A stretch of 64,000 bases of DNA from Bacteroidaceae bacterium (GTDB lineage: Bacteria; Bacteroidota; Bacteroidia; Bacteroidales; Bacteroidaceae). This document shows, one piece after another, positions 26,950 through 36,233 of the stretch. How positions within the stretch are numbered: position 1 is the first letter of the stretch; each line of letters begins with the position of its first letter. The stretch covers positions 1-64,000 of the forward strand of contig JAGAYF010000006.1 in NCBI GenBank assembly GCA_017940605.1, read 5' to 3'. The notes under the pieces were generated by a model. It was not told the origin of the DNA, did no database searches, and saw nothing but the letters and a program-made list of their open reading frames with translations. Both the position numbers and the translations under genes were made by a program.

Positions 26950-27029
26950 GAAGCGGAACGCCGTATGATAAAATAGATAACCAAAAGAAAACACAATCAA
27001 GTCCCGCTCCACAACAGAGCGGGACTTTT
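26950..27029 (+). promoter_or_regulatory. Transcription attenuator (antiterminator segment and terminator) before pheA
   Basis: The terminator is GTCCCGCTC (27001-27009), loop CACAACA, GAGCGGGAC (27017-27025), then TTTT. The segment GAAGCGGAAC at 26950-26959, 4 nt after the leader stop codon, is close to the terminator's 3' arm and can pair with the 5' arm (one bulge, one mismatch). A ribosome stalled at Phe/Tyr codons would leave this segment free to form the antiterminator. A ribosome that reaches the stop codon would cover it, so the terminator forms. Pairings were found by eye and no energies were computed. Confidence 0.8.
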
Positions 27030-27055
27030 GATAAGAAAGAGATTGACCATAGAAC

Positions 27056-27889
27056 ATGAAGAAAGTAGCGATACAAGGCATCAGGGGGTCGTTCCACGAC
27101 ATAGCAGCCCACATCTTCTTCCAGGGCGAGGACATTGAACTGCTCTGCTGCGACACCTTTGAACAATTATTCAGCGAAACCGCCAAGGACAGCAACCTGT
27201 ATGCCGCCGTAGCCATTGAAAACACCATTGCAGGCAGCCTGCTCCACAACTATGAACTGCTGCGCGACAGCGGCATGACCATCATAGGGGAACAAAAGAT
27301 TCACATAGAGCACAGCCTACTGTGCCTGCCTGAAGACGAGGAGAGCGACATTGTTGAAATCAACTCCCACCCTGTCGCCCTGATGCAGTGCCGTAATTTC
27401 CTGAAAGGCATGCCGCAGTGCAAGATAGTGGAAGCCGACGACACGGCAGGATCGGCCGAAATGATAAAAAGGCTCAACCTAAGGGGACATGCGGCCATCT
27501 GTTCCAAGGAAGTCGCCCCCATCTATGGCATGAAGGTCCTGCACGAAGCCATTGAGGACAACAAGCACAACTTTACGCGATTTCTCATCCTGTGCGATCC
27601 CTGGAATGCCGACAAGATGCGCCAAGCCAGCGCAAGCAATAAGAGTAGCATCGTATTCAGCGTGAGTCATGAATGTGGACAACTGTCACAGGTGCTCTCC
27701 ATCTTTTCCTTCTACCACATTAACATGACCAAGATACAGTCGCTGCCCATCATTGGGCACGAATGGGAATACTTGTTCTACGTAGACCTGACCTATACAG
27801 ACTATACCCGATACAAACAAAGCATCGAGGCCATACGTCCATTGACAAATCAACTGAAAATACTGGGTGAATATGAAAGTTGCCATTGA
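27056..27889 (+). CDS. pheA: Prephenate dehydratase
   Basis: This enzyme turns prephenate into phenylpyruvate, the committed step to phenylalanine. The 277-residue protein has the catalytic domain (MKKVAIQGIRGSFHDIAA, AVAIENTIAGSLLHNYELL, the Thr174-Arg175-Phe176 motif in NFTRFLIL) and a C-terminal ACT domain (residues about 195-275, GQLSQVLSIFSFYHINMTKI). The ACT motif usually written ESRP, which helps bind phenylalanine, reads QSLP here, so feedback control may differ. There is no chorismate mutase domain. That activity is fused to the DAHP synthase downstream. The gene is first after the attenuator and overlaps the next gene by 17 bp. Confidence 0.95.
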   Translation: MKKVAIQGIRGSFHDIAAHIFFQGEDIELLCCDTFEQLFSETAKDSNLYAAVAIENTIAGSLLHNYELLRDSGMTIIGEQKIHIEHSLLCLPEDEESDIVEINSHPVALMQCRNFLKGMPQCKIVEADDTAGSAEMIKRLNLRGHAAICSKEVAPIYGMKVLHEAIEDNKHNFTRFLILCDPWNADKMRQASASNKSSIVFSVSHECGQLSQVLSIFSFYHINMTKIQSLPIIGHEWEYLFYVDLTYTDYTRYKQSIEAIRPLTNQLKILGEYESCH

Positions 27890-29048
27890 ACCAGCCGCCC
27901 GATTGGGGCAAGTGAGCGAATACTACTTCAGCAGGAAGCTGAAAGAAATAGCCCGTCGCAACGCCGAGGGCGAGAACATCATCAGTCTGGCCATAGGAAG
28001 CCCCGACATGCCGCCCTCGCCACAGACCATACAGACCTTGTGCCAAGAGGCGCAGAAAGAGAATGCCCATGGATACCAACCCACCGTGGGAATTCCGCAA
28101 CTGCGCGAAGCCATGGCAGGATGGTACAAGCGTTGGTTCAACGTGGAGCTTGATCCGAAGACGGAAATCCAACCCCTCATCGGCTCGAAGGAAGGCATTC
28201 TGCACGTTACGCTTGCCTTTTGCAACCCAGGCGACAAAGTGCTCGTACCCGACCCAGGATATCCCACCTATACTTCCCTGAACAAGATACTGGGACAGGA
28301 AGTCGTCTACTATAACCTGAAAGCCGAGAACCATTGGCAGCCCAACTTTGAGGAATTGGAAGCCATGGACCTCAGCCAAGTCAAAATCATGTGGACAAAC
28401 TACCCCAACATGCCCACGGGCGCGCCTGCCAGGCGGGAGACACTGGAGAAAATCATCGATTTGGCCAAACGTCATAACTTCCTTGTGGTAAATGACAACC
28501 CCTATAGCTTTATCCTGAACGAGAATCACCTGAGCATCCTGCAAATTCCCGATGCAAAGGATTGCTGCATCGAGTTCAACTCTATGAGCAAAAGCCACAA
28601 CATGCCTGGTTGGCGCATGGGAATGATGGCAGGTAACAAGAATTTCATGAGTTGGGTGCTGAAAGTGAAAAGCAATATTGACAACGGCATGTTCCGCCCC
28701 ATGCAACTGGCCGCTGCAGAAGCCTATCGCAACGATGAGGCATGGCATAGGGAAGCCAACATCCATGTTTACAGAAAACGCCGCGACATAGCAGAAAAAA
28801 TCATGGAGGAACTGGGATGCAGCTTTGACCCCGAACAAGTGGGCATGTTCCTTTGGGGACGCATTCCCGACACAGTGGCACATGTTGAGGACCTGACAGA
28901 AAAAGTTCTCAATGAAGCCCATGTATTTATCACGCCTGGCTTCATCTTTGGGAAGAACGGGGAACGCTACATCAGGATTTCCCTCTGCGCAAAAGAAGAC
29001 AGCATGACGGAAGCACTGGAAAGAATCAAGAACATCAGACAAAGATAG
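27873..29048 (+). CDS. Class I PLP aminotransferase (aromatic/aspartate type)
   Basis: This 391-residue fold type I aminotransferase probably converts phenylpyruvate and 4-hydroxyphenylpyruvate to Phe and Tyr, given its place between pheA and the DAHP synthase gene. Signatures are ISLAIGSPDMPPS, the substrate-binding YPNMPTGAPA, NDNPYSFIL and the PLP-binding Lys240 in SMSKSHNMPGWRMG. The C-terminal arginine region is RYIRISLCA. An in-frame GTG lies 6 bp upstream, but the ATG at 27873 is favoured. It overlaps the end of pheA by 17 bp, so translation is likely coupled. The same fold also serves in lysine synthesis (DapL), and position supports the aromatic role. Confidence 0.88.
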   Translation: MKVAIEPAARLGQVSEYYFSRKLKEIARRNAEGENIISLAIGSPDMPPSPQTIQTLCQEAQKENAHGYQPTVGIPQLREAMAGWYKRWFNVELDPKTEIQPLIGSKEGILHVTLAFCNPGDKVLVPDPGYPTYTSLNKILGQEVVYYNLKAENHWQPNFEELEAMDLSQVKIMWTNYPNMPTGAPARRETLEKIIDLAKRHNFLVVNDNPYSFILNENHLSILQIPDAKDCCIEFNSMSKSHNMPGWRMGMMAGNKNFMSWVLKVKSNIDNGMFRPMQLAAAEAYRNDEAWHREANIHVYRKRRDIAEKIMEELGCSFDPEQVGMFLWGRIPDTVAHVEDLTEKVLNEAHVFITPGFIFGKNGERYIRISLCAKEDSMTEALERIKNIRQR

Positions 29049-29054
29049 CTAAAT

Positions 29055-30113
29055 ATGACTGCCCCAAAAATCATCCTGCTTACCATCGTTTTGTGCATAA
29101 GCGCATGTATGCCTGCACAAAACCCGAAAAAACTAGGCTATGTCATTGCCACTGACTACATGAAGGCCGATGGCAAGAAAGACGTCAGCGATGTCATCCA
29201 GAAATTGATAGACAGCCACCCAAACCGCACCATTTATTTTCCAGACGGGGTATACCTTATCGGCCATCCCATAGCGACTCCTGCACATCCCCAGAAAAGC
29301 GTCGCCCTGCAATTGTCCAACTATGCCATCATACGCGCAACGGATGACTGGAACGACGATGAAGCCATGATAAGACTGGGCGGTAAAGATGCCGCAAACG
29401 ACATTCGCACACCAGGCAGCAACTACTACCTGGACGGGGGTATCATTGATGGCAACAAGAAGGCCATAGGGATTTCCATAGACAGCGGCCGCGAAACAGT
29501 CATCCGCAACACTTCCATTAAAAATGTGACCATTGGCATCCATATCAAACATGGCGCAAACAGCGGGTCTTCCGATAGCGACATACATGATGTCAACATT
29601 GTGGGAATCTGCACTCCTAACTGCATTGGCGTTTGGGTGGAAGGATATGACAATACTTTTACGAACATGAGAATCGGGGGCGTGCACACAGGCATGAAAA
29701 TTTGTTCAGCAGGAAACAGCCTGCGAAACATACATCCCCTGTACTATGGTTCCAACAACCAATATGAGACCAGTTGTGGCTTCTACGATGAAAAGAACAA
29801 CAATTGGTATGACTTCTGCTACAGCGATGAGTTCGCAACAGGCTTCTGCAATACGGGAGGCAGAAGCATCTATCACAATTGCTTTGCCTATTGGTACTCA
29901 AAACGCGGGACTAAACACACTGTCTTCAAGACAACGGGACGTTTCAATGCCAATGTCACCAACATGACAGCCGGAATGGACAGGCATAATGAAACAAATG
30001 AAAATGTCATCCTGGAAACAGCACAAGATGGCGGCACAGGACGCATATTCAACCTGAACGTGAGCAACTATTCCGTCCTGACCAATACAAATCATGAGAA
30101 ATACATGAAATAA
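29055..30113 (+). CDS. Right-handed beta-helix (pectate lyase-like) envelope protein
   Basis: This 352-residue protein has a signal peptide (MTAPKIILLTIVLCISACMPAQ; the cysteine at residue 18 could be lipidated). The body is a parallel beta-helix of the Pectate_lyase_3/GH28 superfamily: DVSDVIQKLIDSHPNRTIYFPDGVYLI is the typical first turn, followed by repeats such as YYLDGGIIDGN, TVIRNTSIKNVTIGIHI and DSDIHDVNIVGI. The catalytic residues of pectin enzymes cannot be placed. It starts only 6 bp after the aminotransferase stop and lies inside the aromatic amino acid operon, which is an unexpected place for an exported glycan-active protein. Confidence 0.78.
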   Translation: MTAPKIILLTIVLCISACMPAQNPKKLGYVIATDYMKADGKKDVSDVIQKLIDSHPNRTIYFPDGVYLIGHPIATPAHPQKSVALQLSNYAIIRATDDWNDDEAMIRLGGKDAANDIRTPGSNYYLDGGIIDGNKKAIGISIDSGRETVIRNTSIKNVTIGIHIKHGANSGSSDSDIHDVNIVGICTPNCIGVWVEGYDNTFTNMRIGGVHTGMKICSAGNSLRNIHPLYYGSNNQYETSCGFYDEKNNNWYDFCYSDEFATGFCNTGGRSIYHNCFAYWYSKRGTKHTVFKTTGRFNANVTNMTAGMDRHNETNENVILETAQDGGTGRIFNLNVSNYSVLTNTNHEKYMK

Positions 30114-30153
30114 TCATCAATCATATAATCATTGAACAAAATAAATTAGAAAT

Positions 30154-31221
30154 ATGGAACTTGACTTACTCCCCCTCAACCTGCCCGGCGTAGATAATAA
30201 GCGTCCATTGGTTATTGCAGGTCCTTGCAGTGCTGAGACCGAAGAACAAGTAATGACGACAGCACGCGAGCTGCAGTCGATTGGCATCAATATCTTCCGC
30301 GCAGGAATCTGGAAACCTCGCACAAAACCCGGAGGATTTGAAGGCATAGGCGAAGAAGGCCTGACATGGATGCAGGAAGTGAAAAAGGAAACCGGCATGT
30401 TGACCACGACAGAAGTGGCAACTGCCAAACATGTGGAACAAGCACTCAAGGCCGACATTGATATTTTGTGGATTGGGGCGCGAACCAGTGCCAACCCCTT
30501 TGCCGTGCAGGAAATTGCCGATGCACTGCAAGGCGTGGATATTCCTGTCTTCTACAAGAACCCCGTCAATCCCGACCTGGAATTATGGATTGGGGGCATG
30601 GAGCGCATCAATGCTGCCGGCATCAAGCGCATTGCCGCCATTCATCGCGGCTTCACAGCCTATGAAAAGGTCATCTACCGAAACCTGCCCATGTGGCACA
30701 TTCCCATCGAGCTGATGCGCCGCATTCCCAACCTTCCTATCTTCTGCGATCCCAGTCACATGGGTGGAAGACGCGAACTGATTGCTCCACTCAGCCAGCA
30801 GGCAATGGACTTAGGCTTCGACGGACTGATCATTGAAAGCCACTGCAACCCCGACAAAGCATGGAGCGATGCCAAGCAACAGGTTACTCCCGATGTTCTC
30901 AACTTCATCCTGGAAAGACTGATTGTCCGCAATACGGGCGAGACTACCGAAGATTTGCGTCAACTGCGCAAACAAATTGACGAACTGGATGAAAAGATTA
31001 TTGAAACATTGTCAAAGCGCATGCGCATCAGCCGCGAAATTGCCATTTACAAGAAGGAACATAACATGGCAGTCGTTCAACCCAACCGATATGACGAGAT
31101 CCTCAACAAGCGGGGGGCTCAGGGCATTTTGTGCGGCATGAGCAGCGAGTTCATGAGCTCTGTATTCGAGGCCATCCACGAAGAAAGTGTAAGGCAACAG
31201 ATTGAACTCATCAACAAATAA
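30154..31221 (+). CDS. Bifunctional DAHP synthase / chorismate mutase
   Basis: The first part (residues about 1-260) is a KDO8P-like DAHP synthase that condenses phosphoenolpyruvate and erythrose-4-phosphate to open the shikimate pathway. It carries VIAGPCSAETEEQ, RAGIWKPRTKPGGFEG, IGARTSANPFAVQEI, AAIHRGF, FCDPSHMGG and GLIIESHCNPDKAWSD. The second part (residues about 268-355) is an AroQ chorismate mutase (LRKQIDELDEKIIETLSKRM, REIAIYKKEHNMAVVQP). The fusion is common in Bacteroidota and lets the mutase domain serve in feedback control. It supplies the mutase that pheA and the prephenate dehydrogenase in this operon lack. Confidence 0.95.
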   Translation: MELDLLPLNLPGVDNKRPLVIAGPCSAETEEQVMTTARELQSIGINIFRAGIWKPRTKPGGFEGIGEEGLTWMQEVKKETGMLTTTEVATAKHVEQALKADIDILWIGARTSANPFAVQEIADALQGVDIPVFYKNPVNPDLELWIGGMERINAAGIKRIAAIHRGFTAYEKVIYRNLPMWHIPIELMRRIPNLPIFCDPSHMGGRRELIAPLSQQAMDLGFDGLIIESHCNPDKAWSDAKQQVTPDVLNFILERLIVRNTGETTEDLRQLRKQIDELDEKIIETLSKRMRISREIAIYKKEHNMAVVQPNRYDEILNKRGAQGILCGMSSEFMSSVFEAIHEESVRQQIELINK

Positions 31222-31232
31222 ACCACCATACG

Positions 31233-32006
31233 ATGAGAATACTTATTTTAGGAGCAGGCAAGATGGGGGCATTCTTTGTGGACTTGCTCAGTTTCGACCA
31301 TGAGACGGCAGTCTATGAGATAGAACCACGGAAACTACGCTTCATGTACAATACCCAGCGCTTTACCAAGCTGGAAGAAGTCAAGGAGTTCGAGCCCGAA
31401 TTGGTCATTAACGCCGTCACGCTGAACCATACGATTGATGTATTCGAAAGTATCACCCCATACCTGTCCAAAGATTGCATATTAAGCGACATTGCATCAG
31501 TCAAGACCAATTTGCAGGAATTCTATGAGCAATGTGGATTCCGCTATGTGAGCAGTCATCCCATGTTCGGACCTACATTTGCCAACCTGGGCCAACTGAA
31601 CAATGAGAATGCCATCATCATCAGCGAAGGAGACTACATGGGACGCATCTTCTTCAAGGATTTGTACAGCAAACTGGACCTTCATGTCTGCGAATACACC
31701 TTTGCGGAGCATGATGAAATGGTGGCTTACTCTTTATCCATACCCTTTATCAGTACATTTGTCTTTTCGGCCGTCATGAAACACCAAGATGCTCCTGGAA
31801 CAACATTCAAACGACACCTGGCAATAGCAAAAGGGGTACTGAGCGAAGATCGCAACCTGCTGCGCGAGATTCTGTTCAACCCACGTACCCCGGCACAGGT
31901 AAAAAAGATACAAAATGAACTTGACATCCTGACCCGTATCATTGCCCACAAGGATGAAAAGGAATTGGACACGTTTATTACACGTATCAGCAACAATATT
32001 AAATAA
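31233..32006 (+). CDS. Prephenate dehydrogenase
   Basis: This 257-residue enzyme oxidises prephenate to 4-hydroxyphenylpyruvate on the way to tyrosine, with NAD(P). The Rossmann fold starts at once (MRILILGAGKMGAFFVDLL). Other family blocks are DIASVKTNLQEFY, SHPMFGPTFANL and the helical dimerisation domain after residue 160 (EHDEMVAYSLSIPFISTFVF). No chorismate mutase or ACT domain is attached. It begins 11 bp after the DAHP synthase gene and completes the Phe/Tyr set in the operon. Confidence 0.93.
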   Translation: MRILILGAGKMGAFFVDLLSFDHETAVYEIEPRKLRFMYNTQRFTKLEEVKEFEPELVINAVTLNHTIDVFESITPYLSKDCILSDIASVKTNLQEFYEQCGFRYVSSHPMFGPTFANLGQLNNENAIIISEGDYMGRIFFKDLYSKLDLHVCEYTFAEHDEMVAYSLSIPFISTFVFSAVMKHQDAPGTTFKRHLAIAKGVLSEDRNLLREILFNPRTPAQVKKIQNELDILTRIIAHKDEKELDTFITRISNNIK

Positions 32007-32021
32007 GCCATTCCGCAAACG

Positions 32022-33053
32022 ATGCCAAAACTTCAATTTAACAGTGACTATCAAAAGCTGGCGCATCCACTCATCCTTGAAAGAATCATACAGACCCAGG
32101 ATGAATTCTATCCTGGCTACGGTCTAGACAACCTGTGCGATTCGGCACGCAACAAAATCAGAAAAGCATGTGGCTGCCCTCAAGCCGAAGTGGAATTTCT
32201 GATTGGTGGCACACAAACCAACGCCACCATGCTCGACACGCAGTTGGCTTCCTATGAAGGAATCCTGTGTACGGACACAGCCCATATTGCGATCCATGAA
32301 GCAGGAGCCGTGGAAGGCCGCGGGCACAAGATTCTTACCCTGCCATCCCACGACGGAAAACTTGTCGCTGCCGAAGTTGACCAATACATCCATCGTTTCT
32401 ATGCAAACGACAGCCACTACCACATGGTTCCGCCAGGTGTCGTATACATTACCCACCCTACTGAATTGGGTACGCTCTACACACTGAAAGAACTGGAAGA
32501 CTTACATGCAATATGCCATAAATATGACATACCACTCTACCTTGACGGAGCACGCTTGGGCTACGGATTGGCCGCAACACATACTGATGTCACACTGAAA
32601 GACGTGACCCGTCTGTGCGACGTCTTCTACATTGGCGGCACTAAAGTAGGTGCCATGATTGGGGAGGCCGTAGTTGCACCGAAGCCCATACTATTCAAGA
32701 ACAGCCTCACACAAATCAAGAACCACGGGGCACTGCTAGCCAAGGGATGGCTGTTGGGATTGCAATTCGACGCATTGTTCACCGACAATCTCTACTTGAA
32801 GATTTCCCGCCATGCCATTCTGATGGCGGAAAAGCTGAAAGCAGGACTCGCTGCCAAAGGATATGATTTCCTATGCGACTCCCCTACCAACCTTCAGTTC
32901 ATCATTGTCACGCCAGAGGAAAAGAATCGCATAGAACAATTCGCAGACATTATGACAGACCACGAATTGGCCGACGGCCGATTCGTATTACGTTTGGCCA
33001 CGGCATGGTATACCCAGGAAGAGGACATTGATCAACTTCTGGCACTCCTATAG
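32022..33053 (+). CDS. Low-specificity L-threonine aldolase
   Basis: This 343-residue PLP enzyme cleaves L-threonine or allo-threonine to glycine and acetaldehyde. Family signatures are FLIGGTQTNATML, HIAIHEAGAVEGRGHKIL, YITHPTELGTLYTL, LYLDGARLGYGL and the PLP lysine Lys208 in YIGGTKVGAM. It lies 15 bp after the prephenate dehydrogenase gene and is probably the last gene of the operon. Its link with aromatic synthesis is not obvious. Related beta-eliminating lyases act on aromatic amino acids, but the motifs here favour threonine aldolase. Confidence 0.9.
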   Translation: MPKLQFNSDYQKLAHPLILERIIQTQDEFYPGYGLDNLCDSARNKIRKACGCPQAEVEFLIGGTQTNATMLDTQLASYEGILCTDTAHIAIHEAGAVEGRGHKILTLPSHDGKLVAAEVDQYIHRFYANDSHYHMVPPGVVYITHPTELGTLYTLKELEDLHAICHKYDIPLYLDGARLGYGLAATHTDVTLKDVTRLCDVFYIGGTKVGAMIGEAVVAPKPILFKNSLTQIKNHGALLAKGWLLGLQFDALFTDNLYLKISRHAILMAEKLKAGLAAKGYDFLCDSPTNLQFIIVTPEEKNRIEQFADIMTDHELADGRFVLRLATAWYTQEEDIDQLLALL

Positions 33054-33212
33054 CCTTTATTACGGTCCACTGAATTTGCTTTCCATTCCTTTCCGTACAT
33101 TTCCCTACAATTGAGGAATCAGAAAAAAACGCCGTCGTCTCAATGCCCTTTGCCTTATTTTTATTATTTTTGTAGCCACAATATCAATTTCTTTAACTTT
33201 ATTCCTGTAACA

Positions 33213-35075
33213 ATGAAATACAAAATCATGTCCTTTACCCTGCTGCTCGCATGGTTTATCGTACTCCCCAACGAAGTTATTGCGAAGAAGAAAGCACCGG
33301 AAAGCAAAGTCATTGCCGTCAAATTGGACGGATACGTTGGGCAACGTATTGACAACTGCATTGAACAGCGCGTAATGGCGCAGGACGTAGAAGAAATCGT
33401 CGATGTATTCCGCCGCCAAGACGAAATAAGAAACCTATGGGGGACAGAATTTTGGGGAAAATGGGTACAAGGAGCCATGAGTGCCTATCGCTATAACCAC
33501 GATTCCCGCATATATAATATGGTAAAGGACAGCGAACAGAAAATCATGGAATTCCAATTGGCCGATGGCTACATAGGAAATTACGACAAGGACCACCAAC
33601 TGAAAGGCTGGGACGTATGGGGACGGAAGTATGTCTTGTTGGGCCTCATCAAGTGGTACGACCTCAGCGGAGATAAGAAAGCCCTGCAAGCTGCATGCAA
33701 ACTCGCAGACTACACCATGACACAGATAGGCGAAGGCAAGGAACACATCTACAACACTGGCAGCTACTACGGGATGGCCTCGGGTTCCATCTTAGAGCCA
33801 ATCATGTTCCTTTACAACCGCACCAAGGAACAAAAATATCTGGACTTTGCACAATTCCTAGTGAAAGATGCCGAGGAACAAGGCGGCGCACAGCTCATAG
33901 CCTTGGCCGATGTCCCAGTATACCTGCGCCATCCGATAGGCAATCACTTATGGTACAAGGAAAACGGGCAAAAAGCCTATGAAATGATGTCCTGCTACGT
34001 AGGCCTCTTGGAACTGGCCAAGACGACAGGCAGGACTGACTACATTGACATTGTTGAAAAGGTGGTCAGACACATTAAGGACGAAGAAATCAACCTTTGC
34101 GGAAGCGGCAGTGCCAACGAATGCTGGATAAACGGGCGGAAGGGACAAACGCTACCTGCATATCACAGCATGGAAACCTGCGCAGGATTCACTTGGATGC
34201 AACTTAACGAACGCCTGTGGCAGCTTAGGAAACAAGCTCAGTATGCCGACAACATAGAACAGACTTTCTACAACGCCATTCTGGCCTCCATGAAAAACGA
34301 CGGAAGCCAGATTGCCAAATATACGCCCCTGGAGGGATTCCGTCACGAAGGCGAGAATCAATGTGGGCTGCACATCAATTGCTGCAACGCCAACGGACCA
34401 CGCGCCTTTGCCATGATTCCCCGCTTTGCCTATCACGCCGAAGCCAACACAGCCACCATCAACATGTACTGCCCTTCGGAGGCAACTCTTTCGCTCAACG
34501 GGAACAATGTGACAATCAAACAGACAACCGACTACCCCAAAACGGGCGAAGTAACCATAGAGGTAGCCCCTTCACGCGAGACAGAATTTACCATTGAACT
34601 GCGCATTCCCACTTGGAGCGAGCAAAGCAGCGTCAAGGTCAACGGAAAGGACATCCCCCACGTGCAGGCAGGCACATATGCCACCCTTCAGCGCACATGG
34701 CGCGCCGGAGACCGCATCACCCTCCACCTTGACATGCGCACCCGCCTGCATGAGCTCAACCATATGCAGGCATTGACGCGCGGACCTATCGTATTGGCGC
34801 GCGACAGCCGGTTTGACGACGGATTTGTGGACGAAGCATGCATCATCACCCAGCAAGACGGCATCGTGGAGGCCCGCCCCACAGACAGCGACAAGGACCA
34901 TTGGATGACATTTGAGGTGGAAGCCCGCACCGGCACTGACCGCGAGACGATAGGCAAGCCGCGCATGCTCCGCTTCTGCGATTTTGCATCGGCCGGCAAC
35001 ACTTGGGACGACCATACGCGCTACCGCGTGTGGCTGACCAAGACTTTCTACGCCAAACAAGAAGAACATTTCTGA
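33213..35075 (+). CDS. GH127 beta-L-arabinofuranosidase-like secreted enzyme
   Basis: This 620-residue exported protein (signal peptide MKYKIMSFTLLLAWFIVLPNEVIA) has the full GH127/DUF1680 layout: an alpha/alpha barrel (about 30-430), then beta-sandwich domains. The zinc-thiolate site of the family is intact, with Glu321 and Cys323 in METCAGF and the pair Cys390-Cys391 in HINCCNANGPR. Glu303 in ANECW is a candidate catalytic acid. It would release beta-L-arabinofuranose or a related sugar from plant glycans. A -7 box TATTTTTG at 33165-33172 and the signal peptide place the start at 33213. Two metallophosphatase genes follow at short spacing (27 and 24 bp). Confidence 0.87.
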   Translation: MKYKIMSFTLLLAWFIVLPNEVIAKKKAPESKVIAVKLDGYVGQRIDNCIEQRVMAQDVEEIVDVFRRQDEIRNLWGTEFWGKWVQGAMSAYRYNHDSRIYNMVKDSEQKIMEFQLADGYIGNYDKDHQLKGWDVWGRKYVLLGLIKWYDLSGDKKALQAACKLADYTMTQIGEGKEHIYNTGSYYGMASGSILEPIMFLYNRTKEQKYLDFAQFLVKDAEEQGGAQLIALADVPVYLRHPIGNHLWYKENGQKAYEMMSCYVGLLELAKTTGRTDYIDIVEKVVRHIKDEEINLCGSGSANECWINGRKGQTLPAYHSMETCAGFTWMQLNERLWQLRKQAQYADNIEQTFYNAILASMKNDGSQIAKYTPLEGFRHEGENQCGLHINCCNANGPRAFAMIPRFAYHAEANTATINMYCPSEATLSLNGNNVTIKQTTDYPKTGEVTIEVAPSRETEFTIELRIPTWSEQSSVKVNGKDIPHVQAGTYATLQRTWRAGDRITLHLDMRTRLHELNHMQALTRGPIVLARDSRFDDGFVDEACIITQQDGIVEARPTDSDKDHWMTFEVEARTGTDRETIGKPRMLRFCDFASAGNTWDDHTRYRVWLTKTFYAKQEEHF

Positions 35076-35102
35076 TAAAAATCCTAAAACAATCATAGAA
35101 AC

Positions 35103-36209
35103 ATGAAAAGACAGCATTTGGCCGTATCCCTCCTGTTGGCGTGGGCCACAGCCATTCCCACCGTGGCGCAACACCGCGCCGACCAACAGCACCTGACCGA
35201 CCCGCAGGCATTTACATTCATCATGATGGGCGATCCGCAGAACTATGTGAAGTACACCATCAACCAACCCCTTTATGAGCTTACCACCGTTTGGGCAAAG
35301 GACAACGTGGAGAACCTGAACGTCAAGGCGGTGCTCATCACCGGCGACAACGTGAACCACAACGAGTGGCTGCCCATGAAAAGAGACAAGACCGGCAACC
35401 AAAGCAGCAAGCAGATGTGGGAATGGACAAGCCACTGCCTGGAACGGCTGGACAACATCGTGCCCTACGTCGTGAGCAGCGGCAACCATGACTATGGATA
35501 CATGCGCGGCGACGAGCCGTTCACCCATTACCCCGAATACATCACGATGGAACGCAACAGCAAGAACATGGAGTGCATCGTGGCGGCGTTTCCCAACAAG
35601 GAAGGCCACGTGTCCATCGAGAATGCCGCCTATGAATTCTCCGACCCCAACTGGGGTTCGCTGCTCATCATCAATACGGAGTGGGCACCGCGCGATGAGG
35701 TGCTGGAATGGGCGAAAAAACTGTGCGAAAGCGACAAATACAAGAACCACAAGGTCATCATCCAAACCCACTCGTTCCTGGCGGGCGGCAAAGACCCGCG
35801 CCGCACGACCATGGTGGGCACACGCTACAAGATTCAGCACGCCAACCAAGGCCAGGAGATGTGGGACAAGCTCATCTACCCCTGCAAGAACATACGCCTC
35901 GTGCTGTGCGGCCACGCCGGCAAGAACGGTGAGGTGCTGCAGGACAACACGTCCTACCGCGTCGACAAGAACGCCGACGGCAAGAAGGTCCACCAAATGA
36001 TGTTCAACAATCAGTTCATCGGCGGCGGAGGCTACGGCAACGGCGGCGACGGATGGGTGCGCATACTGGAGTTCATGCCCGACGGAAAGACGATAAAGAT
36101 ACGCACCTACTCGCCATTGTTCGGCATATCGCCCATGACGAAGCAGTATGCCCACCGCACGAGCGAGATTGACCAGTTTGACATCAAGATCAAGGATTGG
36201 AACAAATAA
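35103..36209 (+). CDS. Secreted calcineurin-like metallophosphatase (tandem copy 1)
   Basis: This 368-residue protein is exported (MKRQHLAVSLLLAWATAIPTVAQ) and carries the dimetal phosphoesterase motifs in order: GDPQ (Asp44), LITGDN, SSGNHDYGY, a histidine in QTHSFL and LCGHAG. It probably hydrolyses a phosphate ester outside the cytoplasm. The substrate is unknown. The next gene is a close paralogue with the same insertions (SSKQMWEWTSHCLERLD, RNSKNMECIVAAFPN, KIQHANQGQEMWDKLIYPCKNIRLVLC), so the pair arose by tandem duplication. It follows the GH127 gene by 27 bp. Confidence 0.87.
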   Translation: MKRQHLAVSLLLAWATAIPTVAQHRADQQHLTDPQAFTFIMMGDPQNYVKYTINQPLYELTTVWAKDNVENLNVKAVLITGDNVNHNEWLPMKRDKTGNQSSKQMWEWTSHCLERLDNIVPYVVSSGNHDYGYMRGDEPFTHYPEYITMERNSKNMECIVAAFPNKEGHVSIENAAYEFSDPNWGSLLIINTEWAPRDEVLEWAKKLCESDKYKNHKVIIQTHSFLAGGKDPRRTTMVGTRYKIQHANQGQEMWDKLIYPCKNIRLVLCGHAGKNGEVLQDNTSYRVDKNADGKKVHQMMFNNQFIGGGGYGNGGDGWVRILEFMPDGKTIKIRTYSPLFGISPMTKQYAHRTSEIDQFDIKIKDWNK

Positions 36210-36233
36210 TACAACACTCAAAACATACAGACA

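Noticed and set aside
34572..36221. 549-residue open frame on the minus strand
   Set aside because: It is a shadow of the GH127 and metallophosphatase genes, with His/Val-rich composition and no motif.
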